64,000 bases of DNA from PALSA-607 sp036501485 (GCA_036501485.1 DASYAG010000123.1:37439-101438), one strand, 5' to 3'. Numbered from the stretch's first letter, positions 50,009-59,158 are shown. Notes: a model not told the origin generated them from the letters alone. Translations and numbers: made by a program.

Positions 50009-50206
50009 TCATTGCCCGTCGCGAGTTGTGCGTCCCGGCAGCCGGCGAGGGTTCACTTCCATTTCCTGATGAGCTTCGGCGGCGGTGGCGGGCTCCCCCG
50101 AGTCGCCTGCGGGTCGCTGCTTTTCTTCCCGCTGGTTGCGCTTCTGCTGCACGTATTCACGTTGCTCAGGCGGCGCGGTCCCTAAGCCCTGCGTTGGTTG
50201 CGTCAT
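50009..50206 (-). CDS. Small hydrophilic hypothetical protein (65 aa)
   Basis: This minus-strand ORF encodes a Gln/Glu/Arg/Pro-rich, probably disordered protein (MTQPTQGLGTAPPEQREYVQQ ... EEKQRPAGDSGEPATAAEAHQEMEVNPRRLPGRTTRDGQ). It has an ATG start without a clear ribosome-binding site. Codon use and lack of stops are compatible with coding, but in DNA this GC-rich that is weak evidence. Confidence 0.35.
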   Translation of the reverse strand: MTQPTQGLGTAPPEQREYVQQKRNQREEKQRPAGDSGEPATAAEAHQEMEVNPRRLPGRTTRDGQ

Positions 50207-50348
50207 GCGCCCGGCCTGCCCATGCGATCACCCGGTAAACGCCGCACATCCCTTTAACGCGGGGCGACGCCCGGTTTCACGGGGGAGGAAACTGCGGAGG
50301 CCATGCGGGCTTCATTGTCGAGCCCGGCTTCCGGAGACCAAGCAAAGA

Positions 50349-50373
50349 GGCCCGGCGCCTTCTTCGCCGGGCC
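50349..50373. terminator. Terminator hairpin downstream of the MBL gene
   Basis: GGCCCGGCG and CGCCGGGCC form a perfect 9-bp stem with a 7-nt loop. On the minus strand it is followed by CTCTTTGCTT, so it best serves the MBL gene, whose stop is 46 bp away. Confidence 0.7.
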
Positions 50374-50418
50374 GCAGTCGCGCCTCTGTCGCTCGGGCCT
50401 TGACACGTCAATGGCCGC

Positions 50419-51084
50419 TCACCAGCCGCGTTCGCGCCATTCGCCTAGATGCGGACGTTCGGCGCCCAGCGTGGTGTCGCCGCCATGACCGGGATAGACC
50501 CACGTCGCGTCGGGAAAGACACCGAACACTTTCGTCTCGAGGTCGTCCATCAACGACGTGAAGTCGGCCACGTTCTTGCGTGTATTTCCAGGCCCGCCAG
50601 GAAATAACGAATCCCCGGTGAAGATGTGTGGCGCAGCTGAATCCCAGTCGTACACGAGGGCAATGCTTCCCGGGGTGTGACCCTCCAAGTGAACGACCTT
50701 CACCTGCGCGTCGCCAACCGCCAGCACATCGCCGTCCACGACCGTTTCTGTCATGGGTATCGGCAGCCCAACAGCGTCGAGCGGATGAGCGATTACCGCG
50801 GGTCCAGTGACGCCGACGACTGCCTCCAGACCCTGCCAGTGATCGGGATGCTGATGTGTCGTCACGACACTGACGAGCAACCCGTCGGCGCGTGACGCCA
50901 ACAAACGGTCGGGTTCGGCGGCGGCATCGATCAGCATTGTGTCGCCCGTGGCAGTGCAGCGAAGCAAGTAGGCGTTGTTGTCGTAGGGCCCGACCGCGAT
51001 CTTCGTGATCCGCAATCCCGGCAGCTCGCGCACGGCGGCTGGGCCGCCGACTTTCACATCACCGGTGTATTCGTCAGATGCCAT
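50419..51084 (-). CDS. MBL-fold metallo-hydrolase (glyoxalase II-like)
   Basis: This metallo-beta-lactamase-fold hydrolase has 221 residues from the ATG at 51084 (MASDEYTGDVKVGG); an earlier start at 51093 adds three residues. The metal site is typical: THQHPDHWQG (HxHxDH), HLEGHTPGSIALVYD, IFTGDSLFPGG and the last histidine in VYPGHGGDTTLG. N-terminal VGPYDNNAYLLRC is also family-like. The probable role is thioester or glyoxalase II-type hydrolysis; the substrate is unknown. The position next to uvrA matches M. tuberculosis Rv1637c as I recall it. A decayed second copy of its 3' end lies at 46069-46218. Confidence 0.92.
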   Translation of the reverse strand: MASDEYTGDVKVGGPAAVRELPGLRITKIAVGPYDNNAYLLRCTATGDTMLIDAAAEPDRLLASRADGLLVSVVTTHQHPDHWQGLEAVVGVTGPAVIAHPLDAVGLPIPMTETVVDGDVLAVGDAQVKVVHLEGHTPGSIALVYDWDSAAPHIFTGDSLFPGGPGNTRKNVADFTSLMDDLETKVFGVFPDATWVYPGHGGDTTLGAERPHLGEWRERGW

Positions 51085-51122
51085 GCCGATCATTGTGGCC
51101 GGTCGCGCCCGACGGTACGAGA

Positions 51123-51839
51123 TCAGGTCCAGGCGGGCGGCGTCGGCAGCTGGCCGCCAGTTACCGACAACGTCGAGCCGTCGTCGCGGCCAAGCAGCCA
51201 GGTCGCCAGCGCCGATGCGCGGCCGTGTACCTCAACTGGGGAGCCGCCGGACAGGTCAATCCGTAGGTCGACGTCGCTCGGCACCAGGGTGACCGGCTCG
51301 ATCCCGCGGAGCTCAAACGGGGGCAGCACCGCGACCAAGATCCGCAGGGCAAAGGGCGATGGCCAGTCGGACGCCGTGTAACCGGCGTCGAGATCGAGGT
51401 GGTGGATGGCCACCTCGCGAAGCCTGGCGTCGAGGATCTTGGACGCCTTTCGAGTGTCCCCGCTGTTCCATCGCATGTCGTTCGCCCAGTTCGGCGGCGG
51501 CACCGCGGCGACCGCGGCGACAAATCGCTGGTGCGACTCCTCAAGATCGCGTATGTGATCGGCGACCGGACGCTTCGCGCCGGCCTCGATCCCGGCGTCG
51601 CGTGCCTCCTGGCTTGGGTACTGCGGGATATCGACGCCGGTCGCCGCCGTAGTCAAGCGGTTGACCAGGCTGTCGGCGTTACGGGCGATGTGGCTCAGAA
51701 CGTGGCCCCGGGACCACCCCGGCAGGCCGGAAGGTGCCAGCACATCGGTATCCGACAGGGTCTTGGCTGTCGCGATCAGCCGGGACGTCGCCGCCTCAAT
51801 CTCGGCGGAATCGGGCGCGGGGTCCCAGTGTTGACTCAT
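51123..51839 (-). CDS. Maleylpyruvate isomerase-family (mycothiol-dependent) protein
   Basis: This 238-residue DinB/MDMPI-fold protein has an N-terminal four-helix domain with metal histidines in GLPGWSRGHVLSHIARNADSLVNRL and REVAIHHLDLDAGY, plus RWNSGDTRKASKILDARL. A C-terminal beta-rich domain follows (PVTLVPSDVDLRIDLSGG ... VHGRASALATWLLGRDDG), as in MDMPI_C proteins. Some members isomerise maleylpyruvate using mycothiol, while most are uncharacterised mycothiol-dependent enzymes. It lies 38 bp upstream of the MBL gene on the same strand, so the two may form a small thiol-linked operon. Confidence 0.9.
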   Translation of the reverse strand: MSQHWDPAPDSAEIEAATSRLIATAKTLSDTDVLAPSGLPGWSRGHVLSHIARNADSLVNRLTTAATGVDIPQYPSQEARDAGIEAGAKRPVADHIRDLEESHQRFVAAVAAVPPPNWANDMRWNSGDTRKASKILDARLREVAIHHLDLDAGYTASDWPSPFALRILVAVLPPFELRGIEPVTLVPSDVDLRIDLSGGSPVEVHGRASALATWLLGRDDGSTLSVTGGQLPTPPAWT

Positions 51840-51914
51840 GCGCCGGACGCTACCTGTGTTCCGGCGTCAACCGCTCCCATTTTGTGCGCCGGACCTTCTG
51901 TCCGTGCCCGCACC

Positions 51915-51920
51915 TACGAT
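51915..51920 (+). promoter_or_regulatory. -10-like box (TACGAT) upstream of uvrA
   Basis: TAnnnT lies in the 165-bp divergent gap and gives a leader of about 78 nt. No LexA-type palindrome is recognised in the gap. Confidence 0.3.
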
Positions 51921-52004
51921 GGACGAGCCCGGGGTGCATCTGGGCGAGCGGGCTCGAGCAACCAGCTCGAGACCACCGATCTGAGGGGATGGGGCAGCCG
52001 CGTC

Positions 52005-54905
52005 ATGGTCGATCGTCTGGTGATCCGCGGCGCCCGCGAGCACAACCTCAAGGACGTCTCCCTTGACCTGCCGCGCGATGCCCTGATCGTCTTCACCGGT
52101 CTGTCCGGCTCCGGCAAGTCGAGCCTGGCGTTCGACACGATCTTCGCCGAGGGTCAGCGCCGCTACGTCGAGTCGCTGTCGGCGTACGCCCGGCAGTTCC
52201 TCGGCCAGATGGACAAGCCCGATGTCGATTTCATTGAGGGGCTCTCACCGGCCGTTTCGATCGATCAGAAATCGACCAACCGCAACCCACGATCCACGGT
52301 CGGCACCATCACCGAGGTCTACGACTACCTGCGACTTCTGTACGCGCGCATCGGGCACCCGCACTGTCCGGTCTGTGGCCGGCCGATTTCTCGCCAGACG
52401 CCGCAACAGATCGTCGACCGGATCCTCGAACTTGACGAGGGCACCCGGTTCCAAGTGTTGGCGCCGCTCATTCGTGGGCGCAAGGGGGAGTACTCCGACC
52501 TCTTTGCCGACCTGCAGACAAAGGGTTTCGCGCGAGTGCGTGTCGACGGCGTGGTGTATCCGCTGACCGAGCCGCCGAAGTTGAAGAAGCAGGAGAAGCA
52601 CACGATCGAGGTGGTCGTCGACCGGCTCGCGGTGAAGGAGTCCGCGAAGCGGCGGTTGACCGACTCGGTCGAAACGGCGTTGAAGCTCGCCGCTGGATTG
52701 CTCACTTTGGAATTCGTCGACCTGCCCGAAGACGATCCGCATCGCGAGCGCGTCTTCTCTGAGCACCTCGCCTGCACCTACGACGACCTGTCGTTCGAAG
52801 AGCTCGAGCCGCGGTCGTTCTCGTTCAACTCGCCATTCGGTGCGTGCACCGAGTGCACGGGCATCGGCACCAAGCTCGAGGTCGACCCTGACCTGATCGT
52901 CGCCGACGGCAGCCTCTCCATCGCCAAGGGCGTGATCGCGCCTTGGTCCGGCGGCCACGGCTCCGATTACTTCGCACGATTGCTCGATTCCCTCGCCGAT
53001 ACGATGGGCTTCAGCACGTCAACGCCGTGGAACAATCTGTCGCTGAAGGTGCGCAGGGCCGTGCTGTACGGCTACGACGAGCAGGTCCACGTCCGTTACA
53101 AGAACCGTTACAACCGCGAGCGCTCGTACTACACGACCTACGAGGGCGTGATCCCGTTTATCGAGAGACGCCACAGCGAGGTTGAGAGCGAATACAGCAG
53201 GGAGAAGTTCGAGGGCTACATGCGCGAAGTGCCGTGCCCCGAATGTCACGGCAAGCGATTGAAGCCGGTCTCGCTCGCAGTAACTCTCGAGGACAAATCC
53301 ATTGCGGACGTCGCGGGGTTGCCCATCGGCGAATGCGCAACGTTTCTGCGTGGTCTCGAGCTAACGCCGCGCGAGAAGCAGATTGCCGAGCGGCTGCTCA
53401 AGGAAGTCAACTCCCGCTTGGGATTCCTGCTCGATGTGGGGCTGCACTACTTGTCGCTCGACCGCGCGGCCGGCACCCTCGCAGGTGGCGAGGCACAACG
53501 CATCAGGCTGGCCACACAGATCGGTTCAGGGCTGGTCGGCGTCCTATACGTGCTCGACGAACCGAGCATCGGTCTGCACCAGCGCGACAATCACCGGCTG
53601 ATCGACACGTTGATCCGACTGCGCGATCTCGGCAACACGCTCATCGTCGTCGAACACGACGAAGACACGATTCGCACTGCCGACTGGGTTGTCGACATCG
53701 GTCCGGGCGCGGGCGAGCACGGTGGCCAAGTTGTCGTGTCGGGTTCAGTGAAAGATCTCCTTGCCAGCAAGGATTCGTTGACGGGCGCCTATCTCTCGGG
53801 GCGGCGCAAGATCGACGTGCCGACGAAGCGTCGACCACCTGATCCAAAGCGTGCACTGGTAGTGAAGGGCGCGCGCGAACACAACCTGCGCGATGTCGAC
53901 GTGAGCTTCCCGCTCGGCTGTCTCGTCGCGGTTACCGGTGTCTCCGGTTCCGGCAAGTCGACCTTGGTCAACGACATCCTCTATGCCGCACTCGCGCGCG
54001 AGCTTTATGGCGCGAAGACAGTTCCGGGTAGGCATTTGCGGATCACAGGGCTCGACCAGGTCGACAAGGCGATCCATGTCGACCAGAGTCCGATCGGCCG
54101 CACGCCGCGATCGAACCCGGCTACGTATACGGGCGTGTTCGACAACATCCGCAAGCTTTTCGCCGAGACGACAGAGGCGAAGATCCGCGGTTACCTGCAG
54201 GGCCGGTTCTCCTTCAACGTGAAGGGCGGCCGCTGCGAGGCGTGCGCCGGCGACGGCACGATCAAGATCGAGATGAACTTCCTGCCAGACGTCTACGTCC
54301 CGTGCGAGGTGTGTCACGGCGCGCGGTACAACCGCGAGACGCTCGACGTGCATTTCAAGGGCAAGACGATCGCCGACGTGCTCGACATGCCCATCGAGGA
54401 AGCCGCTGAGTTCTTCGCGGCCATTCCGGCGATCGCGCGACATCTGGTGACTTTGGTCGAGGTCGGCCTGGGCTACGTGCGGCTCGGGCAGCCGGCGCCG
54501 ACGCTGTCTGGCGGTGAGGCGCAGCGGGTGAAGCTTGCGTCCGAACTACAGAAGCGGTCGACCGGGCGCACTGTCTATGTGCTCGACGAACCCACGACAG
54601 GGCTGCATTTCGAAGATGTCCGCAAGCTGCTCGGCGTCCTGCAGTCCCTTGTCGACAAGGGCAACACCGTCGTAGTCATCGAGCACAACCTCGACGTCGT
54701 CATGACCGCCGACTGGGTCATCGACATGGGTCCCGAGGGTGGGTCTGGCGGTGGCCTCGTGGTCGCCGAAGGAACGCCCGAGCAGATCGCCGCCAACGAA
54801 GACAGCCATACAGGGGTGTTCCTGCGGCACCTCTTGGCGGCCCAACCGGCGACTACACCGCCAGCAGTTCGCCGTCCCCGGAAGTTGGCTGCAGCACGGG
54901 CGTAA
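52005..54905 (+). CDS. uvrA: Excinuclease ABC subunit A
   Basis: UvrA is the damage-recognition ATPase of nucleotide excision repair. It has 966 residues from the ATG giving MVDRLVIRGAREHNLKDVSL; the open frame upstream overlaps the divergent gene and is ignored. There are two ABC modules. The first has Walker A FTGLSGSGKSSLAFDTIF and signature TLAGGEAQRIRLA. The second has TGVSGSGKSTLVNDIL, TLSGGEAQRVKLA and VLDEPTTGLHFED. Zinc-finger cysteines are seen as CPVCGR, CTECTG, CPECHGKR and CEACAG...CEVCHG. The C terminus is a short basic tail. Confidence 0.98.
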   Translation: MVDRLVIRGAREHNLKDVSLDLPRDALIVFTGLSGSGKSSLAFDTIFAEGQRRYVESLSAYARQFLGQMDKPDVDFIEGLSPAVSIDQKSTNRNPRSTVGTITEVYDYLRLLYARIGHPHCPVCGRPISRQTPQQIVDRILELDEGTRFQVLAPLIRGRKGEYSDLFADLQTKGFARVRVDGVVYPLTEPPKLKKQEKHTIEVVVDRLAVKESAKRRLTDSVETALKLAAGLLTLEFVDLPEDDPHRERVFSEHLACTYDDLSFEELEPRSFSFNSPFGACTECTGIGTKLEVDPDLIVADGSLSIAKGVIAPWSGGHGSDYFARLLDSLADTMGFSTSTPWNNLSLKVRRAVLYGYDEQVHVRYKNRYNRERSYYTTYEGVIPFIERRHSEVESEYSREKFEGYMREVPCPECHGKRLKPVSLAVTLEDKSIADVAGLPIGECATFLRGLELTPREKQIAERLLKEVNSRLGFLLDVGLHYLSLDRAAGTLAGGEAQRIRLATQIGSGLVGVLYVLDEPSIGLHQRDNHRLIDTLIRLRDLGNTLIVVEHDEDTIRTADWVVDIGPGAGEHGGQVVVSGSVKDLLASKDSLTGAYLSGRRKIDVPTKRRPPDPKRALVVKGAREHNLRDVDVSFPLGCLVAVTGVSGSGKSTLVNDILYAALARELYGAKTVPGRHLRITGLDQVDKAIHVDQSPIGRTPRSNPATYTGVFDNIRKLFAETTEAKIRGYLQGRFSFNVKGGRCEACAGDGTIKIEMNFLPDVYVPCEVCHGARYNRETLDVHFKGKTIADVLDMPIEEAAEFFAAIPAIARHLVTLVEVGLGYVRLGQPAPTLSGGEAQRVKLASELQKRSTGRTVYVLDEPTTGLHFEDVRKLLGVLQSLVDKGNTVVVIEHNLDVVMTADWVIDMGPEGGSGGGLVVAEGTPEQIAANEDSHTGVFLRHLLAAQPATTPPAVRRPRKLAAARA

Positions 54906-54956
54906 CCGCGGTCGTCTCGCACGTCGTAGCACGCAGCGATCTGGCGTCGCCGTCGG

Positions 54957-54962
54957 TAGGCT
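54957..54962 (+). promoter_or_regulatory. -10-like box (TAGGCT) 7 nt before uvrC
   Basis: TAGGCT lies 7 nt before the GTG at 54970 with no ribosome-binding site, supporting both a leaderless mRNA and the chosen uvrC start. Confidence 0.5.
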
Positions 54963-54969
54963 GGACGAC

Positions 54970-57096
54970 GTGGTAGACCCCGCGAGTTATCGGCCCGCGA
55001 CGGGCTCGATTCCCGAATCGCCTGGCGTCTATCGGTTCCGCGATAGCCAGGATCGGGTCGTCTACGTCGGCAAGGCGAAGAACCTGCGTTCTCGGCTCAA
55101 CTCTTACTTTGCTGACGTCGGATCGCTGCACCCTCGCACGCAGACGATGGTGTGCAGTGCAAGTCGCGTCGACTGGACCGTGGTCGCGACCGAGGTCGAA
55201 GCTCTCCAGCTCGAATACAACTGGATCAAGGAGTTCGATCCGCGGTTCAACGTGAAGTACCGCGACGACAAGAGCTATCCCTATCTCGCGGTAACCGTGT
55301 CCGACGAGGTCCCGCGTTCGATGGTGATGCGCGGGGCGAAACGAAAGGGCGTCCGGTATTTCGGCCCCTATTCGCATGCCTGGGCGATCCGCGAAACCCT
55401 CGACCTGCTACTCCGCGTTTTCCCGATGCGGACATGCTCGAACGGCGTCTACCGGCGAGCCGAGCAGACCGGCCGCCCGTGCCTTCTGGGGCACATCGGC
55501 AAGTGCGCGGCGCCGTGCGTTGGCTGGGTCTCGATCGACGAGCACCGCAAGATTGTCGACGACTTCTGCGATTTCATGGCCGGGCACCCCGACGCCTACA
55601 TCAAGCGGCTCGAACGCGAGATGAAGCAGGCCGCGGCCGAGCAGGAGTACGAGCGAGCTGCCCGGTTGCGTGACGATGTCGCTGCGTTGCGACGAGCTAT
55701 GGAGAAGCAGACCGTCGTACTTGCTGATGCGACCGACGCCGACGTCATCGCGATGGCCGAGGACCAACTCGAGGCCGCAGTCCAGGTCTTCTTTGTGCGC
55801 GGTGGCCGGGTGCGCGGACAACGTGGGTGGGTCGTCGAGAAGGTCGAGGACGTCACGACCGCGGAGTTGGTCGAGCATTTCATTACCCAGCTGTACGGCG
55901 AGGTCGACGAACTCGTCGGTGCCGCAGCCGAGGTGCCTCGCGAAGTGCTGGTGCCCGAGCTTCCAGCCGATCTCGAGGCGGTCACCGAGTGGTTGAGCGT
56001 GCGCCGCGGATCGCGGGTCGACTTCCGGGTACCGCAGCGCGGCGACAAGCGCGCGCTGATGGAGACGGTCGCGCGCAACGCGGCGCAATCGTTGATGCTG
56101 CACAAGACGCGGCGAGCCGGCGATCTAACGGCTCGCGGCCGCGCATTGCAGGAAATTCAAGATGCTCTCGAGCTCGACGAGGCGCCGCTGCGGATTGAGT
56201 GCTACGACATCTCCAACCTGCAAGGCACCGATGTCGTCGCGTCGATGGTCGTCTTCGAGGACGGGCTCGCTCGCAAGAGCGAATACCGGCGCTTCGCGAT
56301 CAATTCGGTGGGGAGCGGCGCGCTGCCAGCCGACCCTGCCCCGCACGCCGATCCGTATTCAGACACAGCTGCCGATCCAGCTGCACAGTCCGAGCCGATC
56401 GATCGGGCAACCGCGAACGACGTTGCCGCGATCCACGAAGTCATCACCCGCCGCTTCCGTCGCTATCTCGATGAGCGCGCGGCGAGCGACCTTCAGATGG
56501 ACGAGCTACCGGAGCCTGACGAATCCGATCCACACGGCAGCGTCCGCACGATGATCGATCCCGACACCGGGCGGCCCCGCAAGTTCGCCTACACACCGAA
56601 TCTCGTGGTGGTCGACGGTGGCCAACCGCAGGTCGCTGCAGCCAAGCGGGCACTCGATGAGCTCGGCATCGACGACATCGCGTTGGTCGGTCTGGCCAAG
56701 CGACTCGAAGAGGTATGGCGTCCTGGCGATCCCGACCCGGTGATCCTGCCGCGCAGTAGCGAGGGCCTCTACTTGCTACAGCGGATTCGTGACGAGGCGC
56801 ATCGATTTGCGATCAGCTATCACCGGGCGAAGCGGTCGGCGTCCATGACCCGCAGTGCTCTTGAAGGAATACCTGGGCTCGGCTCCACTAGGCGCGCCGC
56901 GTTGCTGCGACACTTCGGATCGGTGAAGCGAGTGCGCGCAGCGACGGTCGATGAGCTCGCTGAAGTCACTGGCATTGGGCGAGGGACGGCGGAATTGGTG
57001 CACGCTGCATTAGCTGGGACGGCGAGTGTGGTGGCCGAGACGGCGAGTGTGGTGCCAGGAACAGCGGGGACGTCGGGCAAGGAGAGGGACACGTGA
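54970..57096 (+). CDS. uvrC: Excinuclease ABC subunit C
   Basis: UvrC makes both incisions in nucleotide excision repair. It has 708 residues from GTG 54970 (VVDPASYRPATGSIPESPGVYRF). The GIY-YIG nuclease is at ~15-95 (GVYRFRDSQDRVVYVGKAKNLRSRL). The UVR motif lies near 215-240 (EQEYERAARLRDDVAALR). The RNase H-like endonuclease domain includes ECYDISNLQGTDVVASMVVF and PNLVVVDGGQPQV. HhH motifs come at the end (GIPGLGSTRRAALLRHFGSV, EVTGIGRGTAELVHAAL). An Ala/Asp/Pro-rich insert of ~40 residues (~447-487) sits inside the endonuclease domain. The C terminus holds a short repeat TASVVAETASVV. Its stop overlaps rapZ (GTGA). Confidence 0.97.
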   Translation: MVDPASYRPATGSIPESPGVYRFRDSQDRVVYVGKAKNLRSRLNSYFADVGSLHPRTQTMVCSASRVDWTVVATEVEALQLEYNWIKEFDPRFNVKYRDDKSYPYLAVTVSDEVPRSMVMRGAKRKGVRYFGPYSHAWAIRETLDLLLRVFPMRTCSNGVYRRAEQTGRPCLLGHIGKCAAPCVGWVSIDEHRKIVDDFCDFMAGHPDAYIKRLEREMKQAAAEQEYERAARLRDDVAALRRAMEKQTVVLADATDADVIAMAEDQLEAAVQVFFVRGGRVRGQRGWVVEKVEDVTTAELVEHFITQLYGEVDELVGAAAEVPREVLVPELPADLEAVTEWLSVRRGSRVDFRVPQRGDKRALMETVARNAAQSLMLHKTRRAGDLTARGRALQEIQDALELDEAPLRIECYDISNLQGTDVVASMVVFEDGLARKSEYRRFAINSVGSGALPADPAPHADPYSDTAADPAAQSEPIDRATANDVAAIHEVITRRFRRYLDERAASDLQMDELPEPDESDPHGSVRTMIDPDTGRPRKFAYTPNLVVVDGGQPQVAAAKRALDELGIDDIALVGLAKRLEEVWRPGDPDPVILPRSSEGLYLLQRIRDEAHRFAISYHRAKRSASMTRSALEGIPGLGSTRRAALLRHFGSVKRVRAATVDELAEVTGIGRGTAELVHAALAGTASVVAETASVVPGTAGTSGKERDT

Positions 57097-58040
57097 GCGT
57101 GACGCTGCCGGCGCCGGAGCAGGAACCGCTCCAACTCGTCGTGCTGACCGGCCTCTCGGGTGCGGGTCGTAGCACCGCCGCGAAATGCCTCGAGGATCTC
57201 GGCTGGTTCGTGGTCGACAACCTGCCTCCCGGCTTGCTCGACACCATGGTCGAACTCGGCACCCGCAGTGGCGGCGCGATTACCAAAATTGCCGCGGTGG
57301 TCGACGTCCGCAGTCGGGGCTTCACGTCCGACCTGCAAAGTGCGTTGTCGTCACTCGAACGTCGAGGCGCGGAGCCGCAGGTGCTCTTCCTCGAAGCATC
57401 CGATGACGAACTCGTCCGACGATTCGAGAACGTGCGACGCCCGCATCCCTTGCAAGGCGACGGTCGCCTGGTCGACGGCATCGCTCGTGAACGCGAGTTG
57501 CTTCGCGATGTGCGCGGAGAGGCCGGACTCGTCCTCGACACGACCCGGCTCAACGTCCATGAGTTGCGCGCGAAGATCGTGTCCGCATTCGCTGACGCGA
57601 ACGAACCAACGATGCGCGCGACCGTTGTGTCGTTCGGCTACAAGTACGGGCTGCCGGTCGACGCCGACCTTGTCGTTGACTGCCGGTTCCTGCCGAACCC
57701 GCACTGGGTTCCGGAGTTGCGGCCATTGACTGGGCGCGACGAGCAAGTCCGCGACTACGTGTTGAGCCGGCCTGGCGCGCAGGAATTTCTCGATCGCTAC
57801 ACGGAAATCCTGGCAATCCTGGTCGACGGCTACCAGCGTGAGGGCAAGCGGTTCATGACTCTGGCCGTCGGCTGCACTGGCGGTAAGCACCGCAGCGTCG
57901 CGATCGCCGAACAACTCGCCGCGCGGCTCGAGGCACTGCATCCGAGCTACTCCACTCGTGGACATGCAACCCGGGCAGGCGTGCCGCCGCGCGACCCGAT
58001 CGAGGTTCAGGTGACACACCGGGATCTAGGCCGGGAATGA
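57093..58040 (+). CDS. rapZ: RapZ-family nucleotide-binding protein
   Basis: RapZ (YvcJ) is a P-loop protein. In E. coli it is an RNA-binding adaptor controlling glucosamine-6-phosphate synthase mRNA; in Gram-positives its job is less clear. It has 315 residues with Walker A GLSGAGRSTAAKCLEDLGW, DNLPPGLL, EASDDELVRRFENVRRPHPL, the central VVSFGYKYGLPVDADLVVDCRF, NPHW and the C-terminal GCTGGKHRSVAIAEQLAARL. The rapZ-yvcK-whiA order with overlapping stops and starts is conserved across many Firmicutes and Actinobacteria. Confidence 0.96.
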   Translation: MSVTLPAPEQEPLQLVVLTGLSGAGRSTAAKCLEDLGWFVVDNLPPGLLDTMVELGTRSGGAITKIAAVVDVRSRGFTSDLQSALSSLERRGAEPQVLFLEASDDELVRRFENVRRPHPLQGDGRLVDGIARERELLRDVRGEAGLVLDTTRLNVHELRAKIVSAFADANEPTMRATVVSFGYKYGLPVDADLVVDCRFLPNPHWVPELRPLTGRDEQVRDYVLSRPGAQEFLDRYTEILAILVDGYQREGKRFMTLAVGCTGGKHRSVAIAEQLAARLEALHPSYSTRGHATRAGVPPRDPIEVQVTHRDLGRE

Positions 58041-59131
58041 CGCCCGCGGTACCAGAGCGCGGGGATACCGAACGCGAAGCGCTGGGCTTGTCGCGCACCG
58101 AACGGCGCGCGCCGGGCTTGCCGTCGGGGATGCGCATTGGCGACGTCGGCGGCCTTTTGCCATCGGGTCCGGCTGCCCGCGGGCCACGGGTAGTCGCACT
58201 CGGAGGCGGTCACGGGTTGGCCGCCTCGCTGTCCGCGCTGCGCCGGGTGACCGACAACCTGACGGCCGTCGTCACGGTCTCCGACGACGGCGGCTCAAGT
58301 GGTCGGCTGCGCCGCGAATTCGGTGTGTTGCCGCCCGGTGATCTGCGCAAGGCGCTCGCCGCGCTTTGTGGTGATGACCCGTGGGGTCGCATGTGGGCCG
58401 AAGTCGTGCAGTACCGGTTCGACAGTACGGGTGAGCTGAACGACCACGCGCTTGGCAACCTGTTGATCGTGGCGATCAGCGAGTTGCTCGGTGATCAAGT
58501 GGCCGCCCTCGAATTGGTGGGCCGCCTCCTTCAAGCACATGGCCGGGTGCTGCCGATGTCTGTGGTGCCGCTCGACATTCAGGCCGAGGTCACCGGTTTC
58601 GATCCGGACGACCCGACGGCCATGCGCACGGTGCGCGGACAGGTCAAGGTCGCGACTGCAACTGGCCGCGTGGTGTCCGTCACTCTCGTGCCTGCCGATC
58701 CGCCTGCATGTCCCGACGCGATCGACGCGATCCTCGATGCCGACTGGGTGGTGCTGGGTCCGGGCTCGTGGTTCTCCAGCGTGCTGCCGCATTTGCTGGT
58801 CCCCGAGATGGCGAAGGCATTGATCGAGACGCCGGCGCGCAAGATCGTCGCCCTGAACTTGGCACCCCAACCGGGGGAGACTGCGGACTTCTCGCCCGAG
58901 GCCCACCTCGACGTATTGGCGGCGCACGCGCCCGAGCTCTCGGTCGATGTCGTGCTCGCTGACGAGAGGGTTGTTGCCAAGGCAGATACGTTGCGAGCAG
59001 TGGCCGCTGACATGGGGGGTCGGTTGGTGTTGGCACCCGTCGCGATGAGCGACGGCAGCCCGCGCCATGACCCCGAACTGCTGGCAGCCGCGTACGCGGG
59101 GATCTTCAAGGACACCACTGAGCACTATTAA
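58037..59131 (+). CDS. yvcK: YvcK/CofD-like gluconeogenesis factor
   Basis: YvcK proteins bind UDP-sugars and link metabolism to cell-wall growth (CuvA in mycobacteria). This one has 364 residues. The nucleotide-binding start is RVVALGGGHGLAASLSALRRV, followed by TVSDDGGSSGRLRREFGVLPPGDLRKALAAL. LNDHALGNLLIVAI and DWVVLGPGSWFSSVLPHLLVPEMAKAL complete the family pattern. About 48 extra residues precede the fold and look disordered. It overlaps rapZ by ATGA and is 27 bp before whiA. Confidence 0.95.
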   Translation: MTPAVPERGDTEREALGLSRTERRAPGLPSGMRIGDVGGLLPSGPAARGPRVVALGGGHGLAASLSALRRVTDNLTAVVTVSDDGGSSGRLRREFGVLPPGDLRKALAALCGDDPWGRMWAEVVQYRFDSTGELNDHALGNLLIVAISELLGDQVAALELVGRLLQAHGRVLPMSVVPLDIQAEVTGFDPDDPTAMRTVRGQVKVATATGRVVSVTLVPADPPACPDAIDAILDADWVVLGPGSWFSSVLPHLLVPEMAKALIETPARKIVALNLAPQPGETADFSPEAHLDVLAAHAPELSVDVVLADERVVAKADTLRAVAADMGGRLVLAPVAMSDGSPRHDPELLAAAYAGIFKDTTEHY

Positions 59132-59158
59132 CAGCCCACTGGGGAACGGACGGTAACG

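Noticed and set aside
45000..50420. CRISPR array, transposase or integrase in the accessory segment
   Set aside because: No regularly spaced repeats, no IS ends and no recognisable recombinase reading frame were seen.
51399..52004. In-frame upstream extension of uvrA
   Set aside because: It overlaps the divergent MDMPI-family gene. UvrA begins normally at MVDRLVIRGAREHN.
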